A stretch of 64,000 nucleotides of DNA from DATATV01 sp035551355. Lineage in GTDB: Bacteria > Actinomycetota > Actinomycetes > Mycobacteriales > Pseudonocardiaceae. The translations under genes and the position numbers were made by a program. This document shows positions 1 through 8,917 of this stretch, one piece after another. The notes under the pieces are model-generated. The model searched no databases and was not told the origin of the DNA. It saw nothing but the letters and a program-made list of their open reading frames with translations. Numbering within the stretch: the first letter of the stretch is position 1; each line of letters starts with the position of its first letter. The stretch is taken from assembly GCA_035551355.1 (NCBI GenBank), contig DASZNF010000078.1, positions 1-64,000 of the forward strand. The letters run 5' to 3'.

Positions 1-2
1 CG

Positions 3-395
3 GCCCACAAGGTGGCCGACGCGCACCGGGCCGCGGCCCGCAACCGCGCGGAGCCGGTGGCCGAGGTGCCCGACGCTCCCGAGTTGGACGCGGGTCCGGA
101 ACAGCGGGCCATGCACGAGGAGCTGTCCACCCGGATGGCCACCCTGCTGCGCACCCTGCCGGCCAAGCAGCGGGAAATCCTGGTGCTGCGCGTGATGGTG
201 GGCATGTCGGCCGAGGAGACCGCGGTCATGGTCGGCTCCACGCCCGGTGCGGTGCGGGTGTCCCAGCACCGCGCCCTGGCCCGGTTACGGGTCGCCGCGG
301 TGCACGGCGAGCTGCTCGAACCGGCGGCCGACGAGCGTGCTCCGGCGGGTCGCCAACGGCTCAGCGCCGGTCGGCCCAGCGCCAGCCGGCGGTGA
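3..395 (+). CDS. ShbA-like sigma-70 family RNA polymerase sigma factor, C-terminal part
   Basis: The 5' end lies outside the window; the open frame runs in from the edge. The visible part starts with the HKVADAHRAAARNR stretch that follows region 2.4 in the ShbA type of small sigma factors, then a linker, then a complete region 4 helix-turn-helix (LPAKQREILVLRVMVGMSAEE ... GAVRVSQHRALARLR, split here). It should bind core RNA polymerase and recognise -35 elements. In Streptomyces ShbA drives transcription of the principal sigma factor gene; that role here is inference from similarity. The last 35 bases overlap the convergent lipoprotein gene. Confidence 0.85.
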   Translation, partial: AHKVADAHRAAARNRAEPVAEVPDAPELDAGPEQRAMHEELSTRMATLLRTLPAKQREILVLRVMVGMSAEETAVMVGSTPGAVRVSQHRALARLRVAAVHGELLEPAADERAPAGRQRLSAGRPSASRR

Positions 396-984
396 TCTGG
401 GCCAGCTGCCCGGCCGCGGTCAGCGTGTAGACGTCGTCGGTGGTCAGCACCAGATCCCACAGATTGCTGTGGTGCAGGCAGACGATCTCCACCGAATGCT
501 GTTGCTGCGGCTCGTCGAACTGGATGATCTCGGTCGGCTCGCCGCCCAGCGAACCGGCCGCGGGCGCACTCGGATTGGTCGCGTGGTCGTGCGTTTGCCG
601 TTGCGTCTCCAGGGTTTTCGCCATCGAGGACAGCGAATTCACTCCTCCGCCAAGGGGTTGCTCGCCGATGACCAGGTTCCAGCCGCGCGGATCGGGCACC
701 GGGCCGACCAGCACCACCTGGGCCGGAGCGGCGCCGTGCACACTGGCACCAAGCGTGGCCGTCGCGTCCGACCAGCCCGACGGGATGGGCGCGGAGAACT
801 CCGACCGGGACATCGCGGTGGTCTGGGGCGGCGTGCTGGGCGCGTCCGATCCGGCCGGGACGCCCGCGCAACCGGCCACCATTCCGGCGACCAGCAACGC
901 GCCCGGCAGCACGCCGAGCGCCCGGCGGGCGCGTGCCGCCGCGTCCACCACGACCGCGGTGGCCCGCACAGTTCCCATATCCAC
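361..984 (-). CDS. Predicted lipoprotein of unknown function
   Basis: A 207-residue protein with an N-terminal hydrophobic stretch (about residues 23-38) that ends in a lipobox, V-A-G-C with Cys39, so it should be processed by signal peptidase II and anchored on the outer face of the membrane. After the Cys comes a Ser/Thr/Pro-rich linker. The rest, including GWNLVIGEQPL and FDEPQQQHSVEIVCLHH, matches no family I recognise. The GTG at 984 is used; a GTG at 969 would give a more typical signal length. It is convergent with, and overlaps, the sigma factor gene. Confidence 0.65.
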   Translation of the reverse strand: MDMGTVRATAVVVDAAARARRALGVLPGALLVAGMVAGCAGVPAGSDAPSTPPQTTAMSRSEFSAPIPSGWSDATATLGASVHGAAPAQVVLVGPVPDPRGWNLVIGEQPLGGGVNSLSSMAKTLETQRQTHDHATNPSAPAAGSLGGEPTEIIQFDEPQQQHSVEIVCLHHSNLWDLVLTTDDVYTLTAAGQLAQITAGWRWADRR

Positions 985-1105
985 TAAGACGTACGGGGAG
1001 CCGGAAAGGTCGCACTCGGCGGCTGGAAAGATTCACTGCGACCCCGCGACCGCCCTGACCCGTCAGTATTGGTGGCGAGGCGCCAGAACCCGGACGGAGG
1101 CACCG

Positions 1106-1969
1106 GTGACCGAGGACTTTCGCGCGCGGCTGGAGGCCGAACTGGCCACCGCGGACGAGCCGGCACTGGGCGCGCTGGTGGACGACTCGCTGCGCCGCGG
1201 CCGCCGGTTGCGGCGGGGCCGCCGGTTGAGCCTGGTGGCGGGCACGCTGACCGTGGCCGGTGTGCTGATCGCGGGCGCGGTGCTGGGCGGGCAGTTGTTG
1301 CGGCACCGGCCGAACGGGCCGGTCAGCGCGGCCACCGGCGCCCAGCTCACCATCGCATCGGCCGCGTCCAGCGCGCCGGTGGCGCTCACCCCGAGTACCG
1401 AGCCGAGCGCGGCCGGGGGCGTTGGCTGGCCCGCCGGCCAGCCGCAGCCGGTGATCGACCAGCCGGCCGGAACCAAGACTCCCACCACTCCGGCGATGCT
1501 GTTGGTCCGACTGCGGGAATTGCTGCCCGCCGGAAAGGTGAGTGACTACGTCACCTTTGCCAACGGGTATCCCAATATCCGGTTGAACTACAACCGAGGC
1601 GAGGGCACCGGCATGCTGCAGCTGAGTGTCGCGGACGACAGTTCGGTGGACGGATGCGCGGATTCCGGCGTGGACCTGATCGAGACGTGCACGCTGGGGC
1701 CCGGAGGGGAACACGTGAAGATCACCCAGATCCCGGGCAACTGCATCCAGTCCAGCATGGTGACGGTTGATCACGGCAACGGAGTGGTGGTCGAACTGGA
1801 TCTGCCCACCTGCCTGTCCTGGAACGGCAGCACGAATCCGCCGGCCCGGCAGGTGCTGACCGTGGCGCAGGCCATCGCCATCGCCGCGGACAGCGGCTGG
1901 GGCCCGCGGATGAGCACGGCCCTGGCCGCGCAGGCCAAGCAGGAATACACCACCGTGCCGACGTCGTGA
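1106..1969 (+). CDS. Single-pass membrane protein paired with a SigE-type sigma factor
   Basis: The reading frame is open far upstream, but GTG 1106 is preceded by a CGGAGG ribosome site at 1095-1100 and gives a sensible 287-residue protein. Residues 1-40 are cytoplasmic and end in an Arg-rich RRGRRLRRGRR block; one membrane helix spans about 41-62; a Ser/Thr/Pro-rich linker and an extracytoplasmic domain of about 180 residues follow. Its stop overlaps the GTG of the next sigma factor gene (GTGA), so the two are translationally coupled. The layout resembles membrane-anchored partners of small sigma factors, but no anti-sigma motif (such as HxxxCxxC) is visible, so that function is inference. 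Confidence 0.7.
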   Translation: MTEDFRARLEAELATADEPALGALVDDSLRRGRRLRRGRRLSLVAGTLTVAGVLIAGAVLGGQLLRHRPNGPVSAATGAQLTIASAASSAPVALTPSTEPSAAGGVGWPAGQPQPVIDQPAGTKTPTTPAMLLVRLRELLPAGKVSDYVTFANGYPNIRLNYNRGEGTGMLQLSVADDSSVDGCADSGVDLIETCTLGPGGEHVKITQIPGNCIQSSMVTVDHGNGVVVELDLPTCLSWNGSTNPPARQVLTVAQAIAIAADSGWGPRMSTALAAQAKQEYTTVPTS

Positions 1970-2457
1970 CCGCCCGCGACCGCGACCGGGAGTTCGTCGA
2001 GTTCGCCAGGGCGCAGGCCACCGGCCTGCGCCGAACCGCGTATCTGCTGTGCCACGACTGGCATCTGGCCCAGGACCTCACCCAGATCGCGCTGGCCAAG
2101 ATGTACGTGGCCTGGAACCGGCTGGACACGCTGGCCAATCCGGGCGCCTACGCGCGCAAGACGCTGCTCCGCGCGTTCCTGGACCACCAGCGCAAACGCA
2201 GTTCCCGGGAGACCGCACTGGAACTGGCGCCGGAGACCACCGTGGACGCCGGACCGGAACTGCGGCTGACCCTGCTGGACGCGCTGGCCGAACTGCCGCC
2301 GCGGGACCGGGCGATCGTCGTGCTGCGCTACTGGGAGGACCACAGCATCGACACGGTGGCCGCACTGCTGGGGGTGAGCGTCAGCGTGGTGAAGTCGCAG
2401 AGCATGCGCTCACTGGCCCGGCTGCGCGAACTGCTCGGCGAGGACATCCTCACCTAG
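1966..2457 (+). CDS. SigE family RNA polymerase sigma factor
   Basis: A 163-residue group 4 sigma factor. Region 2 covers about residues 10-75 (FARAQATGLRRTAYLLCHDW, then AQDLTQIALAKMYVAWNRL) and region 4 about 105-160 (ELPPRDRAIVVLRYWEDHS, TVAALLGVSVSVVKSQSMRS). It is typical of the short actinobacterial SigE-type extracytoplasmic sigma factors. The GTG start overlaps the stop of the upstream membrane protein gene by four bases, which strongly suggests they work as a pair. A bidirectional hairpin terminator follows just after the stop. Confidence 0.9.
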   Translation: MTARDRDREFVEFARAQATGLRRTAYLLCHDWHLAQDLTQIALAKMYVAWNRLDTLANPGAYARKTLLRAFLDHQRKRSSRETALELAPETTVDAGPELRLTLLDALAELPPRDRAIVVLRYWEDHSIDTVAALLGVSVSVVKSQSMRSLARLRELLGEDILT

Positions 2458-2472
2458 TCCATTGTGGACAGA

Positions 2473-2508
2473 GAACGGCCCGCGTCCGGGAAGGGACGCG
2501 GGCCGTTC
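2473..2508. terminator. Hairpin terminator between convergent genes
   Basis: Perfect 15-base inverted repeat (GAACGGCCCGCGTCC and its complement) around a 6-base loop, lying between the stop of the sigma factor gene and the end of the convergent MFS gene. It would serve transcription from both sides. Confidence 0.85.
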
Positions 2509-2519
2509 TGGTTGTGACG

Positions 2520-4049
2520 TCAGTGCACCGGCATGGGCGCCTTGTGCTCCTCGCCCTTGGGCGCTTCGACCCGCTTGCGGGGCAGGAACAACGCGGGCAC
2601 CACACACAGCACCACCAGCACCAGGCCGACGATGTAGGTGTGGCCGAACGCCGTGGCCAGCGCGTCCCGCCCGGCCGACAGCAGCGACGGCGGCACCTTG
2701 GACGCGGGGATCGCGCCCTGGGTGACCGCGCTGTAGGCCGACGCGGTCTGACTGGCCAGCACCTGGTTGGTCAGCACCACCGACATCACCGCGGTGCCGA
2801 TCGAACCGCCGGTCTGCTGGACGATGTTCATCATCGTCGAACCGCGGGCGATCTGGTGGTCGGTCAGGCTGGCCAGCGCGGCCGACATGATCGGCATCAT
2901 GGTGAAGCCCATGCCCATACCCATCACGAACAGACCGGCCAGCAGCAGCACGTAGGACGAGTCGCCGGTGACCTGGGTGAACACGCCCAGCCCGATGGCG
3001 ATCAGCACGATGCCGCCGAGCACCAGCTTGCCCGGACCGGTCTTGTCGGTCAGCCGCCCGCCGATGGGCATGGTCAGCATCGCGCCAAGGCCCTGCGGGG
3101 CCAGCAGCAGACCGGCGTTGAGCGTGGTCTCGCCGCGCACCTGCAGGAAGTAGCTGGGGAACAGCAGCATGCTGCCCATGAACGCCACGATGAACAACGT
3201 CATGGTGATCACCGCGATGGTCATGTTCCGGTTGCGGAACAGGCCCAGGTCCAGCAGCGGGTGGTCCTTGCGCAGCGCGTGCGCCACGAACGCGATGACC
3301 AGCGCCAGGCCGATGATGGCCGGGATGAGCACCTTGGCCGCGGCCACCGTGCCCGCGCCCGGGATGGACGACACGCCGTAGAGGAACAGCGCCAGGCCGG
3401 GCGAGAGCAGCAGCATGCCGAGGAAGTCGAACGCCTCGGCCGGCTGCGGCTGGTCCTTGGGCAGCACCCGGAACGCGAAGGCGAACGCGGCGACGCCGAT
3501 CGGCAGGTTGATCAGGAAGATCCAGTGCCAGCTGGCGGCCTGGATCAGCCAGCCGCCCAGGATCGGGCCGGCGATCGGGCCCAGCAGCATGGGCACGCCG
3601 AGCACGGCCATGACCCGGCCGACCCGGTCCGGCCCGGCCGCGCGGGTCATGATCGTCATGCCCACCGGCATCAGCATGCCGCCGCCAAGGCCCTGCAACG
3701 CACGGAAGGCGATCAGCGGGCCGATGCCGGGCGCGATGCTGCACAGCGCCGAACCGGCCACGAACAGCACGATCGAGGTGAGGTAGAGCCGTTTGGTGCC
3801 GAACCGGTCAGCGGCCCAGCCGCTGATCGGGATGACCGTGGCCAGCGCCAGCGTGTAGGCGGTCATGGTCCACGCGACGGTGGCGTAGCTGGCGTGGAAG
3901 TCCCGCTGGAAGGTCGGCAGCGCGACGCTCACCACGGTGACGTCGAGGATCGACATGATGGCGCCGAGCACCACCACGCCGGCGACCTTCAGGACCCCCC
4001 GGTCCAGTTTGCCGCTTCTGTCCGCCGATACGGCGGCCGGGCTTGTCAT
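2520..4049 (-). CDS. DHA2 family MFS multidrug efflux transporter
   Basis: A 509-residue integral membrane protein of the 14-helix DHA2 (EmrB/QacA) drug:proton antiporter type. The first loop after helix 2 has motif A (GWAADRFGTKRLYL) and helix 5 has the antiporter pattern (GPIAGPILGGWLIQ). The C-terminus is basic (PRKRVEAPKGEEHK). It is the second gene of a two-gene operon: its ATG overlaps the stop of the MarR regulator gene (ATGA at 4046-4049), so regulator and pump are translated together. Export of a toxic compound sensed by the MarR protein is the likely role; the substrate cannot be told. Confidence 0.9.
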   Translation of the reverse strand: MTSPAAVSADRSGKLDRGVLKVAGVVVLGAIMSILDVTVVSVALPTFQRDFHASYATVAWTMTAYTLALATVIPISGWAADRFGTKRLYLTSIVLFVAGSALCSIAPGIGPLIAFRALQGLGGGMLMPVGMTIMTRAAGPDRVGRVMAVLGVPMLLGPIAGPILGGWLIQAASWHWIFLINLPIGVAAFAFAFRVLPKDQPQPAEAFDFLGMLLLSPGLALFLYGVSSIPGAGTVAAAKVLIPAIIGLALVIAFVAHALRKDHPLLDLGLFRNRNMTIAVITMTLFIVAFMGSMLLFPSYFLQVRGETTLNAGLLLAPQGLGAMLTMPIGGRLTDKTGPGKLVLGGIVLIAIGLGVFTQVTGDSSYVLLLAGLFVMGMGMGFTMMPIMSAALASLTDHQIARGSTMMNIVQQTGGSIGTAVMSVVLTNQVLASQTASAYSAVTQGAIPASKVPPSLLSAGRDALATAFGHTYIVGLVLVVLCVVPALFLPRKRVEAPKGEEHKAPMPVH

Positions 4050-4525
4050 GTGGATTTCCCCTCCAGACGAGGCGGTGGAACCAGGTTGGTCGCACCGGCG
4101 ATCGGGCGTAGCGCGGCCAGCAACCGCGTCGCGTCCGCCTCGGGCAGCGAACGCACGAACGCCAACAGAGCCCTCCGGCGAGCCTCGTCGATCCCGGAGA
4201 CGATCTGCCGACCCTTGTCCGACAACGACACCTGGCGCACCCGCCGGTCGCCGGGGTCCTCCCGGCGGAGCACCAGCTCGTGGGCGACCAGCCGGTCCAC
4301 CGCGCGCCCCGCGGTGGCCAGGGTCATCCCGAGCTGCTGTGCCAGCGTGTGGATCGCCAGCTCCCGGCCGTGCTGGGCGACGGCCAGCAGGCAGCGCAGC
4401 TGGGAGATCGACAGATCGTTGTCGACCAGCGTGTTCAGGTCGGATTCGGCCTGTGAACAGAGGACCTGGAAGACCACTGCCTCCAGCGTGCCGGCAAGTT
4501 CGAGCTCATCATCTGTCCACACCAC
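4046..4525 (-). CDS. MarR family transcriptional regulator
   Basis: A 159-residue winged-helix protein. Recognition helix region ELAIHTLAQQLGMTLATAGR (about 55-75) and the wing with LRREDPGDRRVRQVSLSDKG, the standard MarR D-R-R motif. It is cotranscribed with the DHA2 transporter and likely represses the pair until a ligand binds. The start is a GTG; a second GTG follows directly. No good ribosome site is visible and a TAGTAT -10-like hexamer lies only a few bases upstream, so the mRNA may be leaderless. Confidence 0.88.
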   Translation of the reverse strand: MVWTDDELELAGTLEAVVFQVLCSQAESDLNTLVDNDLSISQLRCLLAVAQHGRELAIHTLAQQLGMTLATAGRAVDRLVAHELVLRREDPGDRRVRQVSLSDKGRQIVSGIDEARRRALLAFVRSLPEADATRLLAALRPIAGATNLVPPPRLEGKST

Positions 4526-4580
4526 AAGATACTAACGACGACGCAACCTTCACGCCACCAAGATAACTGATCGCGATCTT
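4526..4580. promoter_or_regulatory. Repeats upstream of the MarR gene, possible operator
   Basis: Two near-copies of AAGATAACTGA-like sequence (AAGATACTAA at 4526-4535 and AAGATAACTGA at 4560-4570), the second also forming an inverted repeat with ATCTT at 4576-4580. They lie immediately upstream of the MarR start and are AT-rich relative to their surroundings. Autoregulation is inferred from position only. Confidence 0.35.
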
Positions 4581-4597
4581 CGCCTAGCGCGAACGGG

Positions 4598-7500
4598 TCA
4601 CCGGAAGTCCCTCGATCGGTGCACGGTGCCCGGGTCGAGACCGTGCAGCCGGTCGGCCACCAGGGTCACCACGCCCTCCGCGGCCTGCACGATTCCCCTG
4701 ACCAACAAGGCCGGGCTACCCACCGCCACCTTGCGATACACCGCCCACAGGCCGGGCGAGCAGAGCACGTTGAGCATGCCGGTCTCGTCCTCCAGGTTCA
4801 TGAAGGTGATCCCACCGGCGGTCGCCGGTCGCTGACGGTGCGTCACCACACCTCCGACCAGAACGCGTGTGCTATCACTCACACCGGTCACCTCGGCGGT
4901 GGTCAGCGCACCCGCCTCGGTCAGTCGCTGCCGCAGATAGGCCACCGGGTGGGTGTCCGGGGAGATGCCGGTGGCCCACAGATCGGCCGCGGTCAGCTCG
5001 AAGGCCGACATCCCGGGCAGGCTCGGCGCGCTCACCACCGTGGTGCCGGGCAGCCGGTCCGGGCGTTCGGCCGCCGCCGCGCCGGCCTGCCACATCGCCT
5101 GCCGCCGGGTCAGTTCCAGGGTGTCGAACGCACCCGAGGTGGCCAGCGCCTCCAGTTGCGGGGTGGTCAGCCGGACCCGGCGGCCCAGATCGGCCAGGTC
5201 GGGGAACGGGCCGTGCTCGATGCGCTCGGCCACGATCCGCTCGGCCAGCTCGTCCCCGATGGTGCGCACCTCGGCCAGGCCCAGCAGCACCGCCTGGCCG
5301 CCGGTGCTGTCCGCATCGGCGGCCAGGGTGGCGTGCGGCAAGCTGGTGGCCAGATCCGGCCTGTGCACCCGCACGCCGTGCCTGCGCGCGTCGGCCACCA
5401 GCGACTGGGGCGAGTAGAAGCCCATCGGCTGAGCCCGCAGCAGCCCGGCGCAGAACGCCGCCGGGTGGTAGCGCTTGAGAAAGGCGCTGGCGTACACCAG
5501 AAGCGCGAAACTCATCGAGTGGGCTTCGGGGAAGCCGTATCCGGAAAAGGCGTGCACCTGCTCGAAGATCAGCTCGGCCAGCTCCCCGGTGATCCCGTTG
5601 GCCGCCGCGCCGTCGAAGAACCGCTCGCGCAGCCGGTTCATCTTGCGGGACGAGCGTTTCGCGCCCATCGCCCGGCGCAGCAGATCGGCCTCGGCCGGTG
5701 AGAACCCGGCCACGTCCACCGCCATCTGCATGACCTGCTCCTGGAACAGCGGCACCCCGAGAGTGCGGTCCAGGCTGCGGGCCAGCAGCGGATGGGCGTG
5801 CTGCCACCGCTCCCCCGCGCGCCGGCGCAGGTAGGGATGCACCGAGCCGCCCTGGATCGGGCCGGGCCGGATCAGCGCGACCTCCACCACCAGGTCGTAG
5901 AACTTCCGGGGTTTCAGCCGGGGCAGGGTGCCCAGTTGGGCGCGGGACTCGACCTGGAACACGCCGACCGCGTCGGCGGCGCACAGCATGTCGTAGACGG
6001 CCGGGTCGGCCAGATCCAGCCGGGCCAGGTCGACCTCGACGCCCTCGTGCTCGCGGATGAGGTCCTGGGCGTAGTGGATGGCCGAGAGCATGCCCAGCCC
6101 CAGCAGGTCGAACTTGACCAGCCCGATGGCGGCGCAGTCGTCCTTGTCCCACTGCAGGATCGACCGGTCGGCCATCCGGGCCCACTCGATCGGCACGATC
6201 TCCCCCACCGGCCGGTCGGCGATCACCATGCCGCCGGAGTGGATGCCCAGATGCCGGGGCGCGTCCTGGAACGCGGCGGCCAGCGCCAGCACCCGGTCCG
6301 GCATGTCCACTGTGGACAGATCGGTCAGCGGCTGCCAGCCGTCCAGTTGCCTGCTCCAGGAATCCTGCTGTCCCGGCGAGTAACCCAGCGCCCTGGCCGC
6401 GTCCCGCAACGCCGAGCGGGGCCGGTAGGTGACCACGTTGGCCACCAGCGCGGCATGCCTGCGGCCGTGTTGCCGGTAGACGTACTGGATGGCCTCCTCG
6501 CGCCGGTCGGACTCGATGTCCACGTCGATGTCCGGCGGTCCGTCGCGCTCCGGGGCGAGGAACCGCTCGAACAACAGCCCCCAGCGCACCGGATCGGCGT
6601 TGGTGATGCCCAGCGCGTAGCAGACCGCGGAGTTGGCCGCCGAGCCCCGGCCCTGGCACAGGATGTCCTGCTCCCGGCAGAACCGCACGATGTCCCACAC
6701 CACCAGGAAGTAGCCGGGGAACTTCAGTTTCTCGATGATGGCCAGCTCGTGCTCCAGCTGGGCGTAGGCGTCCACATTGGACTCCAGAGGCCCGTAGCGG
6801 CGGGCCGCGCCCTCGGCCACCAACTGGCGCAGGAAGGTGATCTCGGTGTGCTCGTTGGGCACCGGGAACGGCGGCAGGCTGGGCGCGAGCAGGCTCAGGT
6901 CGAACGCGCACTCCAGGCCGACCACGGCCGCCCGGGCCACCGCGCCGGGATAGCGGACGAACCGGTCGCGCATCTCCTTGGCCGACCGCACGTAGGCCAT
7001 GAACGCGGGCGGCAGCCAACCGTCCATCTCCTCCAGCGAGCGGCGGGCCCGCACCGCGGCCATGGCGGCGGCCAGCCGGCCCGCGCCGGCCCGGGCGTAG
7101 TGCACCGCGTTCGTGGCCACCACGCCCAGCGCGAACTCATCGGCCAGCGCGACCAGCTGGTCGTTGCGCCGGGTGTCCAGCGGGTAGCCGTGGTCGGTCA
7201 GTTCCACCAGCACGCCGTCCGGGCCGAACGCGTCCACCAGCCCGGCCAGCACGTCGGCGGCCACCTCGGGACCGTCGAGCTCCAGCGCGCCGCGCACCGC
7301 GCCCTTGCGGCAGCCGGTCAGCACCAGGCAGTGCTCCCGGGTCTCCTCCACCACCTCGGCCCAGTCGTAGACCGGCCGGCCCTTCTCCTCGCCGCGCAAC
7401 TGGGCGGCGGTGATCACCCGGCACAGTCGCCGGTAGCCCTCGGGGCGGCGGGCCAGCAGCAGCAGGTGTTCCCCCTCCGGGTCGGGTATCCCGTTCTGTG

Positions 7501-7900
7501 GCACGGAAAGGCCCAGCGACAGCTCGGCGCCGTAGATGGTGCGCATGCCCACTTCCCTTGCCGCTTCGGCGAAGCGCACCACGCCGTACATGCCGTCGTG
7601 GTCGGTCAGGGCGATCGCGTCCAGTCCCTGCCGGGCGGCCTCCTCGACGAGTTCCTCGGGATGGCTGGCCCCGTCGAGGAAGGAGAAGTTGGAGTGGCAG
7701 TGCAGTTCGGCGTAGGGCACTCGCTCGGCGGCGGCCTCGCTGTCCGCGCGGCGGTCGGACAGTTCCGGCGGGGACAGGTAGCCGTCGCGCTTGCGGGACC
7801 AGGCGGGGGCGTCGTTGCCGTCGCCGGGGGGCTGGGGTGGCCGCCCGGACAGCGTCCGTTCCAGCTGGCTCCAGCGCATGGGCGGGTTGTTGAACGACAC
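4598..7900 (-). CDS. dnaE2: Error-prone DNA polymerase DnaE2 (ImuC)
   Basis: A C-family DNA polymerase alpha subunit of the mutagenic DnaE2/ImuC type, 1100 residues from the chosen start. The PHP domain begins near residue 62 (AELHCHSNFSFLDG, LTDHDGMYGVV), the polymerase palm carries PDIDVDIE, and a C-terminal OB-like domain contains LVGGVVTHRQRPATAGG. The frame is open up to 8047, but GTG 7898-7900 is preceded at good distance by GAGGGA and yields the usual N-terminus (SFNNPPMRWSQLERTLSGR). An actinobacterial SOS box lies 53 bases upstream, so it should be induced on DNA damage. Its usual partners imuA and imuB are not in this window. Confidence 0.95.
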   Translation of the reverse strand: MSFNNPPMRWSQLERTLSGRPPQPPGDGNDAPAWSRKRDGYLSPPELSDRRADSEAAAERVPYAELHCHSNFSFLDGASHPEELVEEAARQGLDAIALTDHDGMYGVVRFAEAAREVGMRTIYGAELSLGLSVPQNGIPDPEGEHLLLLARRPEGYRRLCRVITAAQLRGEEKGRPVYDWAEVVEETREHCLVLTGCRKGAVRGALELDGPEVAADVLAGLVDAFGPDGVLVELTDHGYPLDTRRNDQLVALADEFALGVVATNAVHYARAGAGRLAAAMAAVRARRSLEEMDGWLPPAFMAYVRSAKEMRDRFVRYPGAVARAAVVGLECAFDLSLLAPSLPPFPVPNEHTEITFLRQLVAEGAARRYGPLESNVDAYAQLEHELAIIEKLKFPGYFLVVWDIVRFCREQDILCQGRGSAANSAVCYALGITNADPVRWGLLFERFLAPERDGPPDIDVDIESDRREEAIQYVYRQHGRRHAALVANVVTYRPRSALRDAARALGYSPGQQDSWSRQLDGWQPLTDLSTVDMPDRVLALAAAFQDAPRHLGIHSGGMVIADRPVGEIVPIEWARMADRSILQWDKDDCAAIGLVKFDLLGLGMLSAIHYAQDLIREHEGVEVDLARLDLADPAVYDMLCAADAVGVFQVESRAQLGTLPRLKPRKFYDLVVEVALIRPGPIQGGSVHPYLRRRAGERWQHAHPLLARSLDRTLGVPLFQEQVMQMAVDVAGFSPAEADLLRRAMGAKRSSRKMNRLRERFFDGAAANGITGELAELIFEQVHAFSGYGFPEAHSMSFALLVYASAFLKRYHPAAFCAGLLRAQPMGFYSPQSLVADARRHGVRVHRPDLATSLPHATLAADADSTGGQAVLLGLAEVRTIGDELAERIVAERIEHGPFPDLADLGRRVRLTTPQLEALATSGAFDTLELTRRQAMWQAGAAAAERPDRLPGTTVVSAPSLPGMSAFELTAADLWATGISPDTHPVAYLRQRLTEAGALTTAEVTGVSDSTRVLVGGVVTHRQRPATAGGITFMNLEDETGMLNVLCSPGLWAVYRKVAVGSPALLVRGIVQAAEGVVTLVADRLHGLDPGTVHRSRDFR

Positions 7901-7952
7901 CGGCACGTCCCTCGCGACTCGAACTGCCGTGGGGAAGCCAGCAGAAACGTAT

Positions 7953-7968
7953 TCGAACACCTGTTCGT
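7953..7968 (-). promoter_or_regulatory. LexA binding site (SOS box) upstream of dnaE2
   Basis: TCGAACACCTGTTCGT fits the actinobacterial LexA consensus TCGAAC-N4-GTTCGA with a single mismatch at the last base. It sits between the dnaE2 start and the divergent SDR gene, close to dnaE2, where SOS boxes of dnaE2 genes are expected. Confidence 0.85.
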
Positions 7969-8063
7969 CAGTGTGAGCTGCGGCGATGCCGGTGTCAACC
8001 CGGAGACCTGTCGTTTCACCTGGGCTACTGAAACGTCCGGCGATCACCGGCGGACCCCGGGAT

Positions 8064-8110
8064 TTGCCGGACGCGCAGCGTCGTGGCTAATGTAAGACAC
8101 ATCTAACATT
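8064..8110 (+). promoter_or_regulatory. Promoter and candidate operator of the SDR gene
   Basis: TTGCCG (8064-8069), an 18-base spacer and TAATGT (8088-8093) make a credible promoter. A 22-base imperfect inverted repeat (8089-8110; outer arms AATGT/ACATT, 8 of 11 pairs matching) overlaps the -10 and start point, as expected for a repressor site. The regulator is not identifiable here. Confidence 0.5.
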
Positions 8111-8130
8111 GCTCGTTCGAGGGAGATCGA

Positions 8131-8868
8131 ATGTCCGGGATCGAGGGCAAGGTGGTGGCCATCACCGGCGCCAGCAGCGGCATCGGCGCGGCCACCGCGG
8201 AACTGCTGGCCCAGGACGGCGCCAAGGTGGTGCTCGGCGCGCGGCGGGCCGAACAGTTGGCCACGGTGGCCGAGAAGATCACCGCGGCAGGCGGCGTGGC
8301 CGCCTGGACGGAAACCGACGTCACCCGGCGCACGGACCTCGCCACGCTGGTCGGGTTGGCGCGCAAGGAATTCGGCCGACTGGACGTGCTGGTCGGCAAC
8401 GCGGGCGCGGCCCCGGTGTCGGCCTTGCACGATCTGCGGGTGGACGACTGGGACACCATGATCGACGTCAACATCAAGGGCGTGCTCTACGGCATCGCGG
8501 CCGCCCTGCCGGTGTTCCGCGAACAGGGCGCCGGCCAGTTCGTCACGGTGGCCTCCACCGCCGCCTACCGCGTCGTGCCCAACCTGTCGGTGTACTCCGG
8601 CACCAAGTTCGCGGTGCGCGCGATCTGCGAGGGGCTGCGCCAGGAGGTCGGCGACACGGTGCGGGTCAGCACCGTCTCCCCCGGGTTCACCGACACCGAT
8701 TTCGCCGCCGGGGCAACGGATCAGGCGGTGCGGGAGAGCCTGCTGGCCACCCGCGAGCGGATCGCGATCCCGCCGGCGGCGATCGCCCGGGCCATCGCGT
8801 TCGCCATCGAGCAGCCGGCCGGGGTGGACGTGAACGAGGTCGTGGTCCGGCCCACCGCACAGGGCTGA
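8131..8868 (+). CDS. SDR family NAD(P)-dependent oxidoreductase
   Basis: A 245-residue classical short-chain dehydrogenase/reductase. Residues 12-19 (TGASSGIG) bind the cofactor, NAG is at 90-92, and the catalytic set is Ser142, Tyr155 and Lys159 (YSGTK). The ribosome site GGGAG lies just ahead of ATG 8131. It would reduce or oxidise an alcohol/ketone; the substrate is unknown. It stands alone, divergent from dnaE2, behind a promoter with a palindromic operator-like sequence. Confidence 0.92.
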   Translation: MSGIEGKVVAITGASSGIGAATAELLAQDGAKVVLGARRAEQLATVAEKITAAGGVAAWTETDVTRRTDLATLVGLARKEFGRLDVLVGNAGAAPVSALHDLRVDDWDTMIDVNIKGVLYGIAAALPVFREQGAGQFVTVASTAAYRVVPNLSVYSGTKFAVRAICEGLRQEVGDTVRVSTVSPGFTDTDFAAGATDQAVRESLLATRERIAIPPAAIARAIAFAIEQPAGVDVNEVVVRPTAQG

Positions 8869-8917
8869 CGCCGACGGCGCAAGCGCACTGGGCCGCTCGG
8901 CACGGACACCCGAGACG

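Noticed and set aside
2049..4535. Very long plus-strand open frame opposite the MFS and MarR genes
   Set aside because: Antisense to two strong genes; His/Gln/Arg/Gly-rich product typical of GC-rich shadow frames.
4875..8095. Long open frames on both strands within and opposite dnaE2
   Set aside because: They lie inside a clear DnaE2 coding region and have shadow-type composition with no domain.
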